Part shown: piece after piece, positions 9,400-24,100 of the stretch
How positions within the stretch are numbered: the stretch's first letter is position 1
How the letters are laid out: the number at the start of each line of letters is the position of its first letter
Assembly (NCBI RefSeq): GCF_001632365.1
Contig: NW_024468582.1
Location: forward strand, 1-64,000
Origin: Laetiporus sulphureus 93-53
Taxonomy: Eukaryota; Basidiomycota; Agaricomycetes; Polyporales; Laetiporaceae
Direction: 5' to 3'
DNA: 64,000 bases
Position numbers and translations under genes: made by a program
The notes under the pieces: model-generated
Databases searched by the model: none
Told to the model about the DNA's origin: nothing
What the model saw: only the letters and a program-made list of their open reading frames with translations

Positions 9400-12300
9400 A
9401 GCATAGAGCGTTGAAGTGGTTACACAGTGAAGATGAGGACAGTAGGGGGGCTAGGGGAGAATCCATATCTCCTATGTCCAAGGAGAGCACAATCCACGCT
9501 GGGTTATGTAGTGAAAAATCACGCCAAACCCAATGGAGCGAATTTGCCAGTGTCAAGGTTACGTAAGCGTGCGCAATTCCTCAGTGTCATTGGCCACTTA
9601 ACTTTCTGTTATATGGAAATAATCGTTGTCTCGTCTCTGAGCTTAGGCCTTCCTACATTTCCCCATGTAGCACCCTACGCTCCAGACATGAGTCCTGTTG
9701 GTGAACACTCGACACTTGAGTTGCACCCGAAATGGAAAACGTTTGACGAATCAAACAACCGCAGACGCCTGCACGCGATGGAGGAGGCACTGGCCATTCA
9801 ATATTCATCCTTTGTGACGGTCTTCCTATCTTCTTTCACTGAATTCTGTTTTCAATTACCAATTCCAGATTGGATACCGTATCACGTCCACAAAGTGAGA
9901 AAGCAGGTTACCTCATAACGTCCCGCTCCTTGAGCTCGGAAGGTCCTCAGTCGTCTTAACATCAGCATCCAGAACATCTTGCGCTAGGTCACGCGTCTGA
10001 TACCCTCCGTCAACATGCTCCCAGCTGATACCCTTCTCACCGAGTCTGGAATGGCCTTCTGGCCCATTGCTGCTGCTCTTCGCAGTCCAATATCCGTCTC
10101 GTTGCTTCTGGTGGTTCTCGTGGTGGCATATCTGGCCGCGACCACCATGTTCGTCATCAGCATTCCCTACTCAAAAGCTGCACTGTGACATAAGATTCAA
10201 CGTTATCCGAGCCATCCAGCTCATCGATAGCACTGTGAGCACAACTATCCGTTTATTTATATGTCCTTCTCCGAGATCCAGTGGAGATATCGTATCTCTG
10301 AGGATCGAACAGGAGCTCACGTTCATATGTGGCATTTTTTTGTGAATGGTGTAAATTCCTTGTGCCGTCAGTGGTGGGTCATCTCCATGAATAACTCAGC
10401 AGCATACATGCGACAGCCTTGCTAAACAGGATGCGCATCTTCCACTTGTTGGAGAGCATCAGAATCGCTTTGGTGGCGCGTTGCACCGTCGTGTACGAAC
10501 GTTATCGCACCATAGTCCAGATTGTCGTGAGTCATCACCTTTTATCCGCTGGTAGCTGTCCATTGCTGAGCCAAACCGGAAGCGATTTGCAAGCGATTCA
10601 TGCGGCACGCGACGGAACAGATCGTACAAGTGCCTTCGAGAGTCGAAGCCTTCTTCCGTGACTGCCATCGCATGGCAACGCAGCTGGTAATGAGATGAAT
10701 ACTCTCGCGACCCGCCCTAGCCGACCTGTCTAGACGTGCCAGCAGATATCTATTTAGCAATCGAGAGGTCAAGACAGGTGCGCGTCAGAATCCGTCGCAA
10801 GGAGGCTGGAATCAATGAACTCTTACGATTCGCGGCCTGTTCGTCGGTACATCGGATCTCGGCCGCCCGGTATTCAAGTTTCTCTTTGAACGGTACTATG
10901 ACTTGCTTCTGGGACCCTCGTCGGCTAGGCTATGCCAGCCCGTCGGCATCGCTGCGCGCATTTCCCAGTATGTATGGAAGCTGTCAACGTGAACTGGATT
11001 GAAACGAACAGTGCAATACCAATTTCGTTGGGCCGAGCTCGCCAGCATGTTCAGCGTGCTGTCAAAGAGCAGACGCATTTCCGCAAGTAGGAACGCTGCA
11101 ACCCCGGATTGAGGAGGCTCTACCTTGTTCCGTTGATATATGATTTGCGGCTATATAAAACATGTGCGTCTTCATCTAAACATCACTGTATTACGTCAAT
11201 TGCGTTGCGTTGATCTGTTTCCCTACATAGCTCGACTGAGATGGTTCCTCGCGTTTCCGCAATTGGCAACCTAGTAGAAAATGCCGAACATTTCGGCGAG
11301 GGGATGCATGGAATCCATGCATTGATCAATTGGCCACAACCTCGGCTGATGATATGGATATGACAAAGCGCAAGCACAAGGATAGCTTCTGGCTCCCAGC
11401 AGGACAAAAACAATCGAACAGAACCACCTTCTCCGCGTCAATTGATCTGATGATTGAATTGGGTTTTCGGCGTTCAGTCAACATAATTTCCCTCGCTTCT
11501 TCTGCATACTTTGACACGGCTTCTGCACTAGAACCATGGCGAGCCAATCGCCTGGACGTTGCGGATGGGTCATAAATACGGCCGATGTCGAGCGTTCCGC
11601 GCGTCGGACGGCATTCATCGACCTCAGGGAAAACATCGGCTCATAACGAACATAGGACAGACATATCAAACCAGCGCATGATTTTTTGCTTGCCGGCCTC
11701 ATAGCAACAAGGGAATCCTCGCGCATTCGTAGAGTTTGAAGCCAGAAAATTCCTCCTTCCTGTTGCTTCTGGAGTTCCACAGCGTCGGCTTCGCGCCCGA
11801 ACACTACTTCATGGATCGCGAGTACGCGAAACATACGTCGGACAAGCTTTCGTTATACTGCACATGGTTAAAGGATCCTGTGAAGGGATCATCGACGTCA
11901 ATGGATCACGCCTCATGTGCCGAGCCGTCAGAAGCCGGTGCAACACTTGCAGGAGTGAGAGAACCACTCAAATGTGCCGATGAGCCGCCGAAAAGGTAGT
12001 CCGCCAGCCAAGAACGCCGGCGACGATTCACGCGTTTGTCGCCAACCTAGTCTGTCCTTTGCACTCCGTCTGCGCCCGCGTCGCGAGGAGACTTTGCGGG
12101 CGCTCAAGCTAGTGCTCAATGCAAATTCTTCCGCGCGTGTTGCCAGAGTCAGGCACCCAACTTGTCGTGTCCGGGGCAGAATGATCGCGGGACCTTGTGG
12201 GAAAATTGATGTCTATGCGAGAGGCTGCATACGATACACAAGTCACAGCTTGTGACTACATCGCAGCCTGGCGCTTCGGGATGGCACATTTTGCATCATG

Positions 12301-13799
12301 GTGATGGGCAGCAGGAAACTGAAGTGTGGAATTCGCTCGAATAAGGGACAAGGACGTTGATCAGAATGGCCTGGGCTGTGATAATCACCTCGAGAGCACA
12401 GTGCTCAAGCGCTCAAGTATACGTCTTGCTTCTGCGACGCATTATCTGATACTAGTACTTCGTGTCAAACATGTCGCATTGAACGTCCGCCGGTGACTGT
12501 TCCACCCACCCTTAGGTACAAGAATATCGGAAATAACCGAGAGTTAGGCCTTCGGCCGTCGGGTGACGTAGATTCCGTATGGTGCATTAATGAACTTTCC
12601 TTTGCAATCCGTGAGCAGCGCAGCATGTTTCGCACGTCAATGATGAGATCGTGAACCTTATGCCGCGCGCCCTTAGAGCCGTCAAAAGTCCGCATCAATT
12701 TGCAAGATGAATGTTGCCCACATCGGACACGTCTCCGGACAATTGGACGATTTAGGCGGATTCCGGTGCCGTTGCATATACAGGCGGTGGTTACGAGTGG
12801 GTATGCGGTAGTGTGAAGGGTAGTCGAGACCGCACTGCACCGATGGGTGCTGACATTGAATATTGAATACTGTAGGGTGGGGTTGTACATCTGGCAGGTG
12901 AGGCAGGAGAAGCGAAGCAGAGACGGCGGGTCATTGTTTATAAGTCCGCTGCTGCTTTGATTGGGGAATATAGTACATACGGATGTATGCGTGAATCCGT
13001 CATGGCACATCTTATTGAATTCTGCCTCGATCACGATCCAAGCGCATCATGCAAATGACCTGGAGAAGCCGCCCAAAAATGGTTGCTAACATCGGAACGC
13101 GATGTTTACGATGTTGATATAGGACCAGGATCAAACGAATTGAGAGCAGTCGAAAGGCGGTAGTCGGAAATTGAGCTCGTTGCTCGCGATGCGCGTCGGT
13201 GGCGAGTGTCCCACGGTCATCGCGGGCGGCGACATGTGGCGCATGCTTGATCCTGCCACTCGACGTCCACCACAATTCTCACAAATGTCTCAAATCATGC
13301 TTTGCAGATGGCGTTCTAAGCGATACTCAGTCGAAACAAGGATGCAATTGGACACCCGTGCATGCACTCAAAAAAACTGTCTGGGCCTCTTCTCGTGCCT
13401 TTGCATCGCCCGTCACTCCCAGCAGAGATTGCCTGCGTTTCACCCACATTGCACAGCAACTCGTTCTTACCGCATCTGGAAAGGCTTCGCTACCGCAAGG
13501 ACGGCCTGCCAATCACTGCGGCTTCGGGCACTGCTCCTCATTCGGACTTAGCGATTCTGTGCGGCGGTGCGCAATTCTTTCATAAATACAGAGTTTGGGT
13601 TCGTCCGGCATTCTCCCTGGGCGATGCTTCCCACTGCTTCTGGAGGGATAACCTGTGCTTGATCCTCCACCCCACGAGGCACGCCCTTGTTGCTCTTTTC
13701 CATTACTCTCTCAGGCTTCTCCGAGCGCCCGGACGCTAGAAGACGATATAACTCAACCCGGGCGCTATCATTTCCTCGTCCGATCCCACATCTCGCGCG
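9400..13799. other. Gene-poor 4.4 kb with weak coding remnants
   Basis: No intact gene found. Three weak traces: (a) plus strand from 10016, about 60 codons starting MLPADTLLTESG with a strong hydrophobic segment (VSLLLVVLVVAYLAATTMF), then frame breaks; (b) plus strand about 10.55-11.07 kb, protein-like stretches in several frames; (c) minus strand about 11.84-11.33 kb, a charged stretch (EAREIMLTERRKPN) in a short frame. I recognise none of them, and stops interrupt all three. They may be old pseudogenes. About 11.9-13.8 kb shows nothing I can name; the right end should hold the promoter of the transcription factor at 13800. Confidence 0.3.
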
Positions 13800-16700
13800 A
13801 TGGATCTCTCCTGGTCTCAACCTCGCATGACTCCGCCTCACCTGCAAGCCCCCCAGCTCCAGCTCGAGAGAGAATATGAGATAGATCCCGCTCAGTTCCA
13901 GGTGCTCCAGCCGGACATCATAGGCCAGCGCTTCGACATTCATATTGATACCGCCGGACGGCAGGCTATCCCGCGATTATCCTCTTACGATGCAGGCTTC
14001 CCGACGTATGTTCATTCCACGCAGACTATGGGAGGAGGCCAGCTGGGATTCTCCAGAACTCCCCAACATATTGCGTCGCAGAGCGCGCATATGCCGATTA
14101 ATGGTGGCGTCACATATCCAGTAGCGAACGGCTCGAGCCAGCTGCAGAGAAGCCCACAGGAACCGTTCACGACGCCATCCCACTTTTACCACAGCAGGAA
14201 CTCGTCGCTGCAACCCTCGTCCTCATCGTCGCCCCAACAGTTCCTCGGCGAAAGTGTGCAGAATCAGGCGTTTCAGTTTGGCGCGCATTCGCATTCACAT
14301 CCGCAGGCGCAGGCCGGCAGCGGCAGCCAGCACCCCAGTCCGCGCGTCTCGCCCACCATCGGCGGCTTCCAGCAGCAGATCAACGCGCCTCAGCAGCTGT
14401 ACACGCCATTGACCTCCCCAGGCGTCCCGATCACGTCTCTGCAGGGTTCTCCTGCAGCCTCCGCGTACCCGGATCACGCATATAGTCAAATTTTGGGACA
14501 TGGCGCGTTCAAGAGGTTGCGCCCAGATGACGATGACGGCCACGACGGTGAGGGTTTCGACCTAGAGGGTGACGGATTGTGCGACGATGGACAGCCAGAT
14601 GGGCGAGGCGACGAGCAGGTCGACAGGCCAAAGCCGTGAGTCGGCCCTTTGATGCGATAGTGAAAATTGCTGATCGTCGTGACTGATCGCAGAGGCGGTG
14701 CCTGCGGGAGGTGCAAAGGGCTGAAGGTGAGCTAATGCTGTCCCTGGTGCCGATCATCGGAGATCGACATCGGTGCTGATGTGGTTATATGCGCTTTTGA
14801 TAGGTCAAGTGCGAGTTCATCGGTGATGTGGATCGATGCCAGCGCTGTGCGAAAGGCGGGTACAATTGTGTAATCCCGAACAGGAAGAAACGCAGGCCAC
14901 CACCGTGAGTGTCTCATCTATTTATAGACACCAATGAAGAGATCTGACTCACGATTTTCTGCACCTACGTACGAATGCATTCATATGATGGCATGTAGGA
15001 AGCGCGAGCACCTCCTCAACCAGATCCGCGATCAGACGGCTCAGATCGCAGAGCTGATGCGCCAGCTCGAGGACGCGAACCGCCGCGCAAACAAGGGTAT
15101 GTCTGGTGGGACGACACCCCTCTCAAGTTCGCGCAATCGTGGCGACTCGACGACTCTCATGCCGAGCGACATCGGCGAGACCGCGCCGCCGCCGACGTTA
15201 AGCATGGACGTCGATGTGGAGGACTGGATCGCGAAGGCGCGGCAGAGCATCGACGCATTTGGCGGATACATCAAGATGGGCGGGCCAAGTGTGACGACGG
15301 ATATGCTTGGCGACGAGGGGAATGAGGGTGACGAGGAAAGTGATGCGGACTATCAACTGAATATCGAGGAAGTTGATGACGACGAAGGCGACGAGTCGTG
15401 CGAGGCGGATGGGGGCGATGGGGACAGTCTCTTTGGTGAGGAAGACTCAGCTGGAGCGGGGCGGGAGCGCGTTTCTGGCATGTTCTCGCGCGAATCGACG
15501 GAAGGCGCGTCCGCTTTGAACGGGACCCGTGTTGGGGGCAGCGTCATGCAGAAGCTGGCCACGCTCCCGAGCGAGGCTGCTGCGTTTGGCTTGATGGCAA
15601 ACTTGTCGCTGACCAAGTCCAAGCGGTGGAGGGCGGGCCGGACCAGAAGCGAAAACAGCGAGGAGGATGTGGATGTGGGATTGGCGAACGATGACTACTT
15701 CAGGCCAAGTGCGTTATCGACTTCGAGTCGAATGTGTGTGATGCTGACGAGGATCTTGCATAGGTCCTGCTCCAGAGCGTCCGATCGTGGATGAGCTGCG
15801 GCAGCCGGCCATTCTCAAGAATGGTATTATCAAGCCTGCTGAGGCTGAGCAGCTCTTCAAGATGTAAGTGTTGCATGTTGGCTTCTGTCCAGTGCTGTAC
15901 CTTGACGGTACCGATTTCTCGCAGCTATTATGATTACATGAATTTATCTTTATCATTGCTGGATCCAGTCCTATATACTGCGCAGAAGACGTATTGGCGT
16001 TCGCCGCTCTTGTTCACAGTTAGTGCGTATAATTTTCTTTTCTATCTCTGTGAGCTACCTCACGCTTTGGCTGTGTAATCTCAGTTTGTGCCATTGCATC
16101 GAGACACTATGCTCCAAGGCCTGAGCTGTATCAACAAGCCATGAAATATGCTCGGCTTGCTGCCGGCACGGCACTGATCGGTGGCCAGAAGACCATCGAG
16201 GTTGTCCAAGCATACATCTTGCTCAGCTTGTACCCTGTGCCCGCCCGTAGATGGGAAGAGGATAGAAGCTTTATCTATCTAGGCTTGGCTATTCGGTGCG
16301 GCCATCTCGGCAAGCCTCGACGTCTTCCACAGTTGCTGATGTTGCTTCATTTGCCCATCAGGGTTGCGACAGATCTCAAGTTGCACTACGCAATTAACAC
16401 GCCCAAGGCCGAAAACGAGATGCATGCACGCGAGATGCTGAATCGCACCCGTGTTTGGCTCAACTGCTTCAACCTTGATAGGTCCACCGGCTCGCAGTAC
16501 GGACAACGTCCCATTATCAATAACGCGGATTACGTGGCGAACCACACTGAGGATTGGTGGAAGTGTTCACCGTACAACCTGCCTGGGTTCGATGTGCATA
16601 CATGCTGCTACAACGCGGAGTTGAAGATCCTGGGTGCGTTCCGGGCGCGGATCTACAGCAACCCCAACCATCCAACAGGCTTGAATAAGGTGAAGAGCGT

Positions 16701-17946
16701 GCGGTGTACAGTGTTACTAGCGATTGACATCCGATGGCATTTACAGGAGGTTGACCTAGCAAAAGAAGCAATCAACACGGACGACCGGCTCGCTCACCTC
16801 TGGGAGACATGGAGACCCCGTGTATATGCGACAAATGCGGATGATCCTCAGGCGCCTTTCCGGACAGGCTTGCTGAAGTTGGCATTCAGCTATGCGAGGC
16901 TCTCTGTGCTGTCCGTTGGGTTTCAACATAGCTTTGGTAAGGCGGCTCCCACTGACGAGGTGCCCTTCTTGTGGCGGGTAAGTGTCGCCGTGCTGGCGGC
17001 TTTGCCTCTGCTGAATGCAATCGTACAGTGCCTACGCGCGGCAGAGGATACCGTGAAGGCTGTCGTTGACGAGATTGCCATCCCCGAGCATAGTAAGCGC
17101 GTCATCCGTAAATGTGACTCAGTCGTACTAATGCATATGCAGAGATCTATCTGCGTCATGGACCTGAGGCTCAAAGCGTATTCGTGACATTCGCATCCGC
17201 GTTTTTGGTCAAGGTCTGTTACTGTTAGCGCTCCACTCCAATGTTCACCCAATCTAACGAGACGGTTGTAGCTATTGCAACCGAAATACACAAATTATCT
17301 CTCGCGTGACAAACGGATTGAGATTCGCAATCTCGTTCAACGGGTCATCGACCTGCTGGGCTCGCCCAAGGTAGCCATCGACGATCGGCATGGACCCAAG
17401 TTGTATGCGCGCTTCCTGCATGGCCTGCTCTCTACGCCTATAGCTAGGATTGATCATTCTCCGGCATCGTTGAGGCGTGACGGTGTTTCCCGACGATCAA
17501 CAAAGCATTCATCAGCTTCATCTGGCACTTCATCCGCCAGGCAATCGCTGTCCCCGCCACCTCCCGTATCGAACACCAGCAGTCCCAAAGCATTCACTCC
17601 GCATACTCCACCTCCTACCGTCACCCACGCACCGTTCGATCACCTCAACCATTCCCCACCAGCGACGGTATCTGGCTCTCCTCAGCTCCAGATGCAGTCC
17701 AACCTGGAAGCACCGGGCTTCTTCTCTCCACCGCTATTCTATGATGCGGAATTGATTCAATCTATGCAGTCAATCTCTGACTGGCCGGACATGGTATTGC
17801 CTGGTGCGATTATGTGTTGATCATGGGTGATATCATCCAACTGACATTCTCATGCAGGCTTCAACTGGATGGGTTCTCTTCCAAGCAATAGTTCCAACAA
17901 TATGACTTACGACCTACCTGTTGCTGGATTCACCGGTTCCGCATAA
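13800..17946 (+). CDS. Zn2Cys6 fungal-specific transcription factor (PrtT-like type)
   Basis: A nuclear DNA-binding regulator. Thirteen exons: 13800-14635, 14693-14726, 14804-14904, 14999-15708, 15764-15863, 15925-16022, 16085-16295, 16362-16689, 16747-16977, 17029-17092, 17143-17213, 17272-17803, 17858-17946; these join in frame to 1134 residues. The binuclear zinc cluster is assembled from exons 1-3 (GACGRCKGLKVKC...RCQRCAKGGYNC; spacing C-x2-C-x6-C-x8-C-x2-C-x6-C, about residues 280-320), followed by a basic linker (RKKRRPPP) and a leucine-rich dimerisation helix. The first 278 residues are Q/S/P-rich. An acidic stretch lies in exon 4, and the middle homology region (about LFKIYYDYMN to YLRHGPEAQ) spans exons 5-11. 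The cluster resembles basidiomycete relatives of the protease regulator PrtT; I infer the family, not the target genes. Confidence 0.9.
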
Positions 17947-18185
17947 CGTACCAAAAATTCCTCTTAACCCTCTTCCATACAGTCGGCCTTAGTATCGCTT
18001 GTTCCAGGTAATTTGGTGATGCCCATGCGGTACTGTACTTGTAGAACGTCGTGCTTTTCGACCGTAGCGGATCTATTGTCAAAACGCTGTTACATGTCAT
18101 CTAATTGTAAACTCGTCTAGTGACACGTTTAGATCTGCAACACATCCATGAAATTCCTGTCCGTATGAGAAGATCCGAATTGCTT

Positions 18186-21100
18186 CTATATAACTGACGC
18201 TCGGACAGAGGCCTTCTCAATTTCAGCCGCTGTGATGCCACTGCGTTCACACATGCCGCGGAAGATACCATCTTGCATGTAGAACAAGTTAAGCGGCGCG
18301 TCGAACTCCTTCGCGTCCGTGAAATGTGAGGGAGATGAAATGACCAATAAGAGTAGATTACGTACAGCTATTTTTCCCGAGTCGAGGACAAGGATCCTGT
18401 CATACGAGATGATGGTACGGAGACGATCTGTAAATTGTCAAAAGAGCGCGCTTTAAAAGCAGGACAACATATGGCTCACGCGCTATACAGAGCAAGGTCT
18501 TCTGACTGAATTGGGTCTGAATGGTATGTTGTATCTTGGAATCCGTCTCCAGATCGACAGAAGCTCTAATCTACAGTCAGCTTTATCTCAATACCCATAG
18601 CCTGCGTGCACGTACGTTGCTTCATCAAGCACTGGAGAGATATTAGGAGCCACTCATAATCACATACGCCATGCCAACTCACCGACAACCTGGCTATCCT
18701 TCACCAAAGCCCTAGCAAGGCTCAGCAGACTACGCTCCCCCACGCTCAAATTTGCTCCTTCTGACTCAATCACCGTGTCAAGATTAAACCTGTTTGTGGG
18801 TGCTTGGTTGCCATCTTGAGGTGATTGTTCGTCATTGCTTGTAGAATCCACGAGGAAGGATCGACGGAGCGCATCCCATAGGCGATGATCGGGCTGTGCG
18901 ACAAGATATGTCAGCACAGGGAGAGGAGAATGATGCGTTGGCTATTTACGTATTGGTCGAATGGATCCAAATTCGATCGTATTGTCCCTGTGACAGAAAT
19001 GAGGGATTTCGGCTATTGTAGAAACCAACATGATAACCTTACCACTAAATAACAATGGCTATTAAAGTAGTACTGTTAGCCAAAGGACGACTCAAAGCTG
19101 AACGAATCAATACGTACATCCTGCGGGATAATGGATATCTTGGACCGAAGATCTCTCAAGCCAATCGTGGAGATGTCGATGCTATGGGACAGCGTGAATG
19201 CTAAACTCTGAAATGCTTCCACTGAAACCTACTCATCAACCGTTATCGAGCCGGAAGCCAAATCCACTATGCGGAACAAAGCGAGCATTAACGTGGACTT
19301 CCCAGCGCCCGTTCTGAAAGTTGCACACTGTGAGTATGTGATGACTTAGAACAGGCTGCATGCTACGCGTACCTGCCAACGACGCCGATCTTTTCGCCTC
19401 CCCGAATACTTAGGGACAGCCCTTTAAGCACCAAGGGTAGTCCTGGCCTATACCTCATGGTCACATCCTTGAACTCAATTGCACCTCGAGCGGGCCACTC
19501 TGCAGGAGGTTTGCGATCGGCGATTTCATGCGGGGCCTCCTGCTCTACCCGGCCAGGCTGGCTATATTGGACGACTGAGGTGCGCTCAAATTAATATTAC
19601 ACAGTCCTGCTACCACAAATATACCCGGAACTTACCGCGCTCGATGGAGCTCATGTAATTCTAAAGGAACGTATGTCTCAGTGAACCAGTAAATTTGACA
19701 GTTCGCAAGACCTACCTCAACTTCAGCAGACTAACGCAAGAAAGACGTGAGTTTCCACAAGCTTGCGATAATCATTCGGCCTACTGACCTGCCGGGTGAC
19801 GACATTGCACATTTGAACCAAGGAAGCTAGATTGGAAGTCGTAAGCAGAGATGTTCTGCTCCGCCCCGGAAGTCAACTTACTCGAATAGGTTAATACCAG
19901 GCCGATCTGTGCCGGACTAATCCCTGCTACGTCGGTGACCGTGAGCATTGCGACCTGACATGCGACACTCTTTAGCCTTGTGCAAGACATGTCGAAATAA
20001 TACCTCCTACCGTGAACGTCATGATTCCGCCGAGCGTATCGAGCCGGAGGGCGAGCCATCTGAACAGCATTATCAGTCACTGATCGTTCCATAGTACATA
20101 TGTTCGCATAGCTCGTGCTCACCTCTGATTCGTAACTGTCAAGAATGCCGCTCGGTCCTCGAGATCGATGTAATACTCGTTGTCTCTGAGAAAGCGATTG
20201 GTTTCACCGTAACTGCGTATCGTAGGCAGTCCAGACAGCGATTCAGCAAAATGAGCGTATAAGATGGAACGAAGCATTGCATCTGTGGGCAGAAGCATTG
20301 AGAGATTCCCATATACTGTGGACAGCCAAACGAACCTATCCGCTTCAATTCTGTTGAACTGGAACGGTAGAATTTCGAGAGGTAGTTGTACCCAAAAGCA
20401 ATGATAGCAATCGCAATGACTAAGTTGTTTGATCAGAATCGCACACGGGTTGACGTGTCTATCTTCACTCACTAAAGTAGTATTCCAATACTGTAATGAT
20501 GATCACGCTCCCGACAACGTTAGCGATGGTCAGAACGACTGAGAATCCCGATCAGAACGCGCATATATGCGGTACAATATGTTGCGCTCACAGAGGCGCA
20601 TGGAAACTGGTTAAGCTTGTATCAGCCAGCTGCGCGCCATATCGATCAAAATGTTCGACTCACCAGGAAGCTGGTTGTCGATGTCTTGCAGAGATAATCA
20701 ATACGGAAGAGCGGGACTGACACGACGAATCTTACTTTCAATGTCCTTGCCGAAGATGCCGAGAATACGACCAGTAGGCTTATAGAAGTTTTGAACAGAA
20801 GCACGACATTCTTTCACATGATGACTCACTGTGGTGTCGAAGTAGGACATCGGAGCATAGAATATACTGCGGATTGCTGAATGGTGCAGATTGCGGGAAA
20901 CGAATGATCCCATGATATCCATGGTAGCACCTCTGCAATCGCAAAGAATTTTATGAGTCTCATGAAGAATGGGATTCCATAGACACGACTTACACTGTGA
21001 ATGTGAAGACAGCCTGGCCTATACCTAGGCATGCATACAAGATCTGGAAGAAAGAATTGGGACGACCCCATTCACTGGGAGAAAGCTTCAGCGTTCTGCA

Positions 21101-24100
21101 TCTTATGCAATCGCCAGATTACGTACTCTTCTTCCCACCAAATCAGCGTGTAAGTGTTCATGATGGTGCTACCCTGCATGAGGAGAACACATAGCAGGAG
21201 AATGGGGAACGTCACATATCCCTTTCCCGCTTTGAGATACTCTCCGTACACTGAGATAGATTGTAAGACTCTTTTGTTGTCATCCATGGGAGACTGAAGT
21301 AGACCGTACCTCTCCAGCTGACAGACCCCGTTGTCCTCTTCTCCGGAACTATCAATCTGCCCTCCAGCTTTCCCGTACCAGCGGCTGAGCGCTTGATGGC
21401 GTCAGACTTGATCTTGGCCTCGTCGACGGCTTTCGTTGTGGGCGCTGTTTGTACCTCGATCGCCTCTTCCTCAGCATCAGCTCCTTCTTCCTGGGAAGTC
21501 GTACCCCCAAATTCCTTGATCAGGCGAGAGAATTCACGTTCGTTATTGATCAGCTCGGAGAATGTCCCTTGCTCCTCGATACGTCCATTCTATCATGATG
21601 AGTTTGTCATCAGCAAGACTCACATGGTCAGGATATCGTACCTGGATTGTGTAGATGTGGTCACACTGAGATAGGAAATGCAAGGCATGGGTGACAAGGA
21701 TAACCGTCTTCCCGTGTCCACGCAATGCTCCAAGGATAGCATCAGCAAACAACGCCTTCCCTACGTGCGCATCGACTAGATGACTAGAGATCAGCGGTTT
21801 CATCGGAATTACGTGTGGCATACCATGGCTCACCTGCAGATAGCGGGTCATCAAAGATGACAACGTCAGCATCGTAGTACAACGCCCGTGCAATATTGAC
21901 CTATTGCATGACCGTAAATCGCCGAGTAGAATGCAGACTGAATGATGTAAACCTACCCTCTGTTTCTGCCCACCACTCAGGTTGATGCCCTTCTCTCCGA
22001 TCTGGTCATGCGTGAGAGAAGCTTTCACATAAACTGTGCGTGATATCTAGCTCACCTCGGTGAGATCGCCATCAGGCAGCACCTCAAGGTCAGTAAGAAG
22101 GGAGGCATTCTCGATCGCTTTCCAGTACTGCATGAAATGAGCCGACTTTCATCCTGGCGTAAATAGCATTACTCACCTTGTCCTCATCGAACGGCTGACC
22201 GAAAAGGATGTTCTCTCTCTGCGGGTAGCAATTGAATATATTTGGCACGGCATCATAGTATGTCTGAGGCCTACCAAGGTTGCATTCTGTATCCATGCCG
22301 TCTGCGAGCAGTAGGCAACCTTTCCTCCAAAGGAGATGTGGCCTTTCACCTTACGCATGTCGCCGATGAGACCTTGCAGCAGACTCGACTGCAGGATGTA
22401 TCAGCTATGGATCTCATTATAGTCGAAGCACCAACCTTGCCACTATGAGTATAAAAACATCAGCATTAGTTCGCGAATACTAATGTGCATATATTCGCTC
22501 ACCTGCCAACAGATCCCACGACAGCGGCGAGCGTGCCTCTCGGCACCTTCATAGTAATATCCTGCACCTGGAACGGCGCGGCCGCCCCCTCATTCTCGCC
22601 TTCGATCTCGGCCGCTTTTGCTGCCGCCTTCCCCTTCCCCTTCTCCTGCGCCTCCTTTGCGGATGGGCTTTCCTCCCACTCGAACGTCGCATCCTCCACA
22701 ATGAGCGCCACGTCTTGCGCGGGGTCGATGGTGAACGCTTCGCCATCTGCAAGCTCCGCGTGAAGGAGACCCTTCAGGCGCTCGAGCGCGTTCTGCGCGT
22801 CTGTGGTCGCGGAGAGGGCGCGCGGGAGAAACATGAGCGGTTGGCGGAGGAGCTGATGCAATCAGTAGAGGAAAGAATGTACAGCTTGATGAACGCGACA
22901 ACACTTACCTGGAAAAGAGACAGAGACGAGAATATCGTGGCGACGTTGAATGAATTATTCGTGGAGGTGTAGGCAACGAATGACAGCGTGGCCGCCAGCG
23001 TCGGGACTGAGAAGGCGGACGCAATGCTAGATACGCTTCAGTCAAACCAGCCAACCTCGAATGTCTATAAACCCACTTTGCCGATCGTGCGAGCTGCACT
23101 TTCTTGATGCCCTTGAGCTCGTTATCTCGGATATCGGACAGGCCTGCCAGAAATTTAAGCCCCCAAAGTATGCTCTCCCGGAGACTAGTGGCCACTCACG
23201 CTTAAGGAACGGCTCCTCATACGAGAAGTATTTCACCACACGCATTGCGCCTGAATTCACATTTGTCTCCATACTTGTAACCTCAAGGGCAGCGGTTCAC
23301 TTACCAAGGACCTCCAGAATCAGCTTGCTCCGCATGTCCGTCCAGCGTAGCGTGCGCTTGCCCGTGGAGAACTGGAAGGACATGGCGCGCTCCTGGATGG
23401 GGATGATCAAGAGGAAAAGAGAGAAGCCTGCAAGTGCAGATGGCCCGAGCTCTACGAGCAGGATGATGAGGCAGATTGTCACTTGAATCGGAGCCGTCCA
23501 TGCTGATTTTTGGATTGTTAGTCATGAATAAACAAACTGGACGCGCATATAGACCGCTTACTTGCGTGCTATGATTTTTGTTTTTCACTCAGAGCTTAGC
23601 GGTCAAACAAGGGTGGACACGAAAACCACTCACGAACCACTGAGCACAGGCATCAACCCGACTGACCTACAGCAATACAAGTCAGAAAGCTCCTTAGCGG
23701 GGTTTTCCCCATGCTCAGCACTTACATCAGTCGATATATGCGTCACCAACTTTGCGTTCGGAATCTTCGTGCGTGCCTTGCCCGTCAGTGCAACGCCCCG
23801 CTTGTAGATCGAACTGATCAGCGCCGCGCGCACGAGCAGGCCCGACGTCATCGAGCGCCAGAAGAACTGCACGTATGCACATGAACGTCGGCACATATCG
23901 CTAAAGCATGGGCGTCTTACCTGGTGCGTGCACACGCTTGCTGTGACAGTCGTACAAAAGAGGCCAATGGCCATGCCGACGCCACGCCCAATGCGCGGTG
24001 GGGCCTCCCCCGCAGCCTGCGCCGCGACGCGCTCTCTAGCAAAGTTGATTATTGCCTATAGAATGAGGTTGGTAAGAATAACCACCGAAGTGAACGGGTA

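Noticed and set aside
9427..9918. 163-codon plus-strand frame
   Set aside because: Composition looks random, no motif seen; kept only as part of the gene-poor stretch.
12465..13034. 189-codon minus-strand frame
   Set aside because: No recognisable domain and unusual composition (Cys/Thr/Arg-rich); likely chance.
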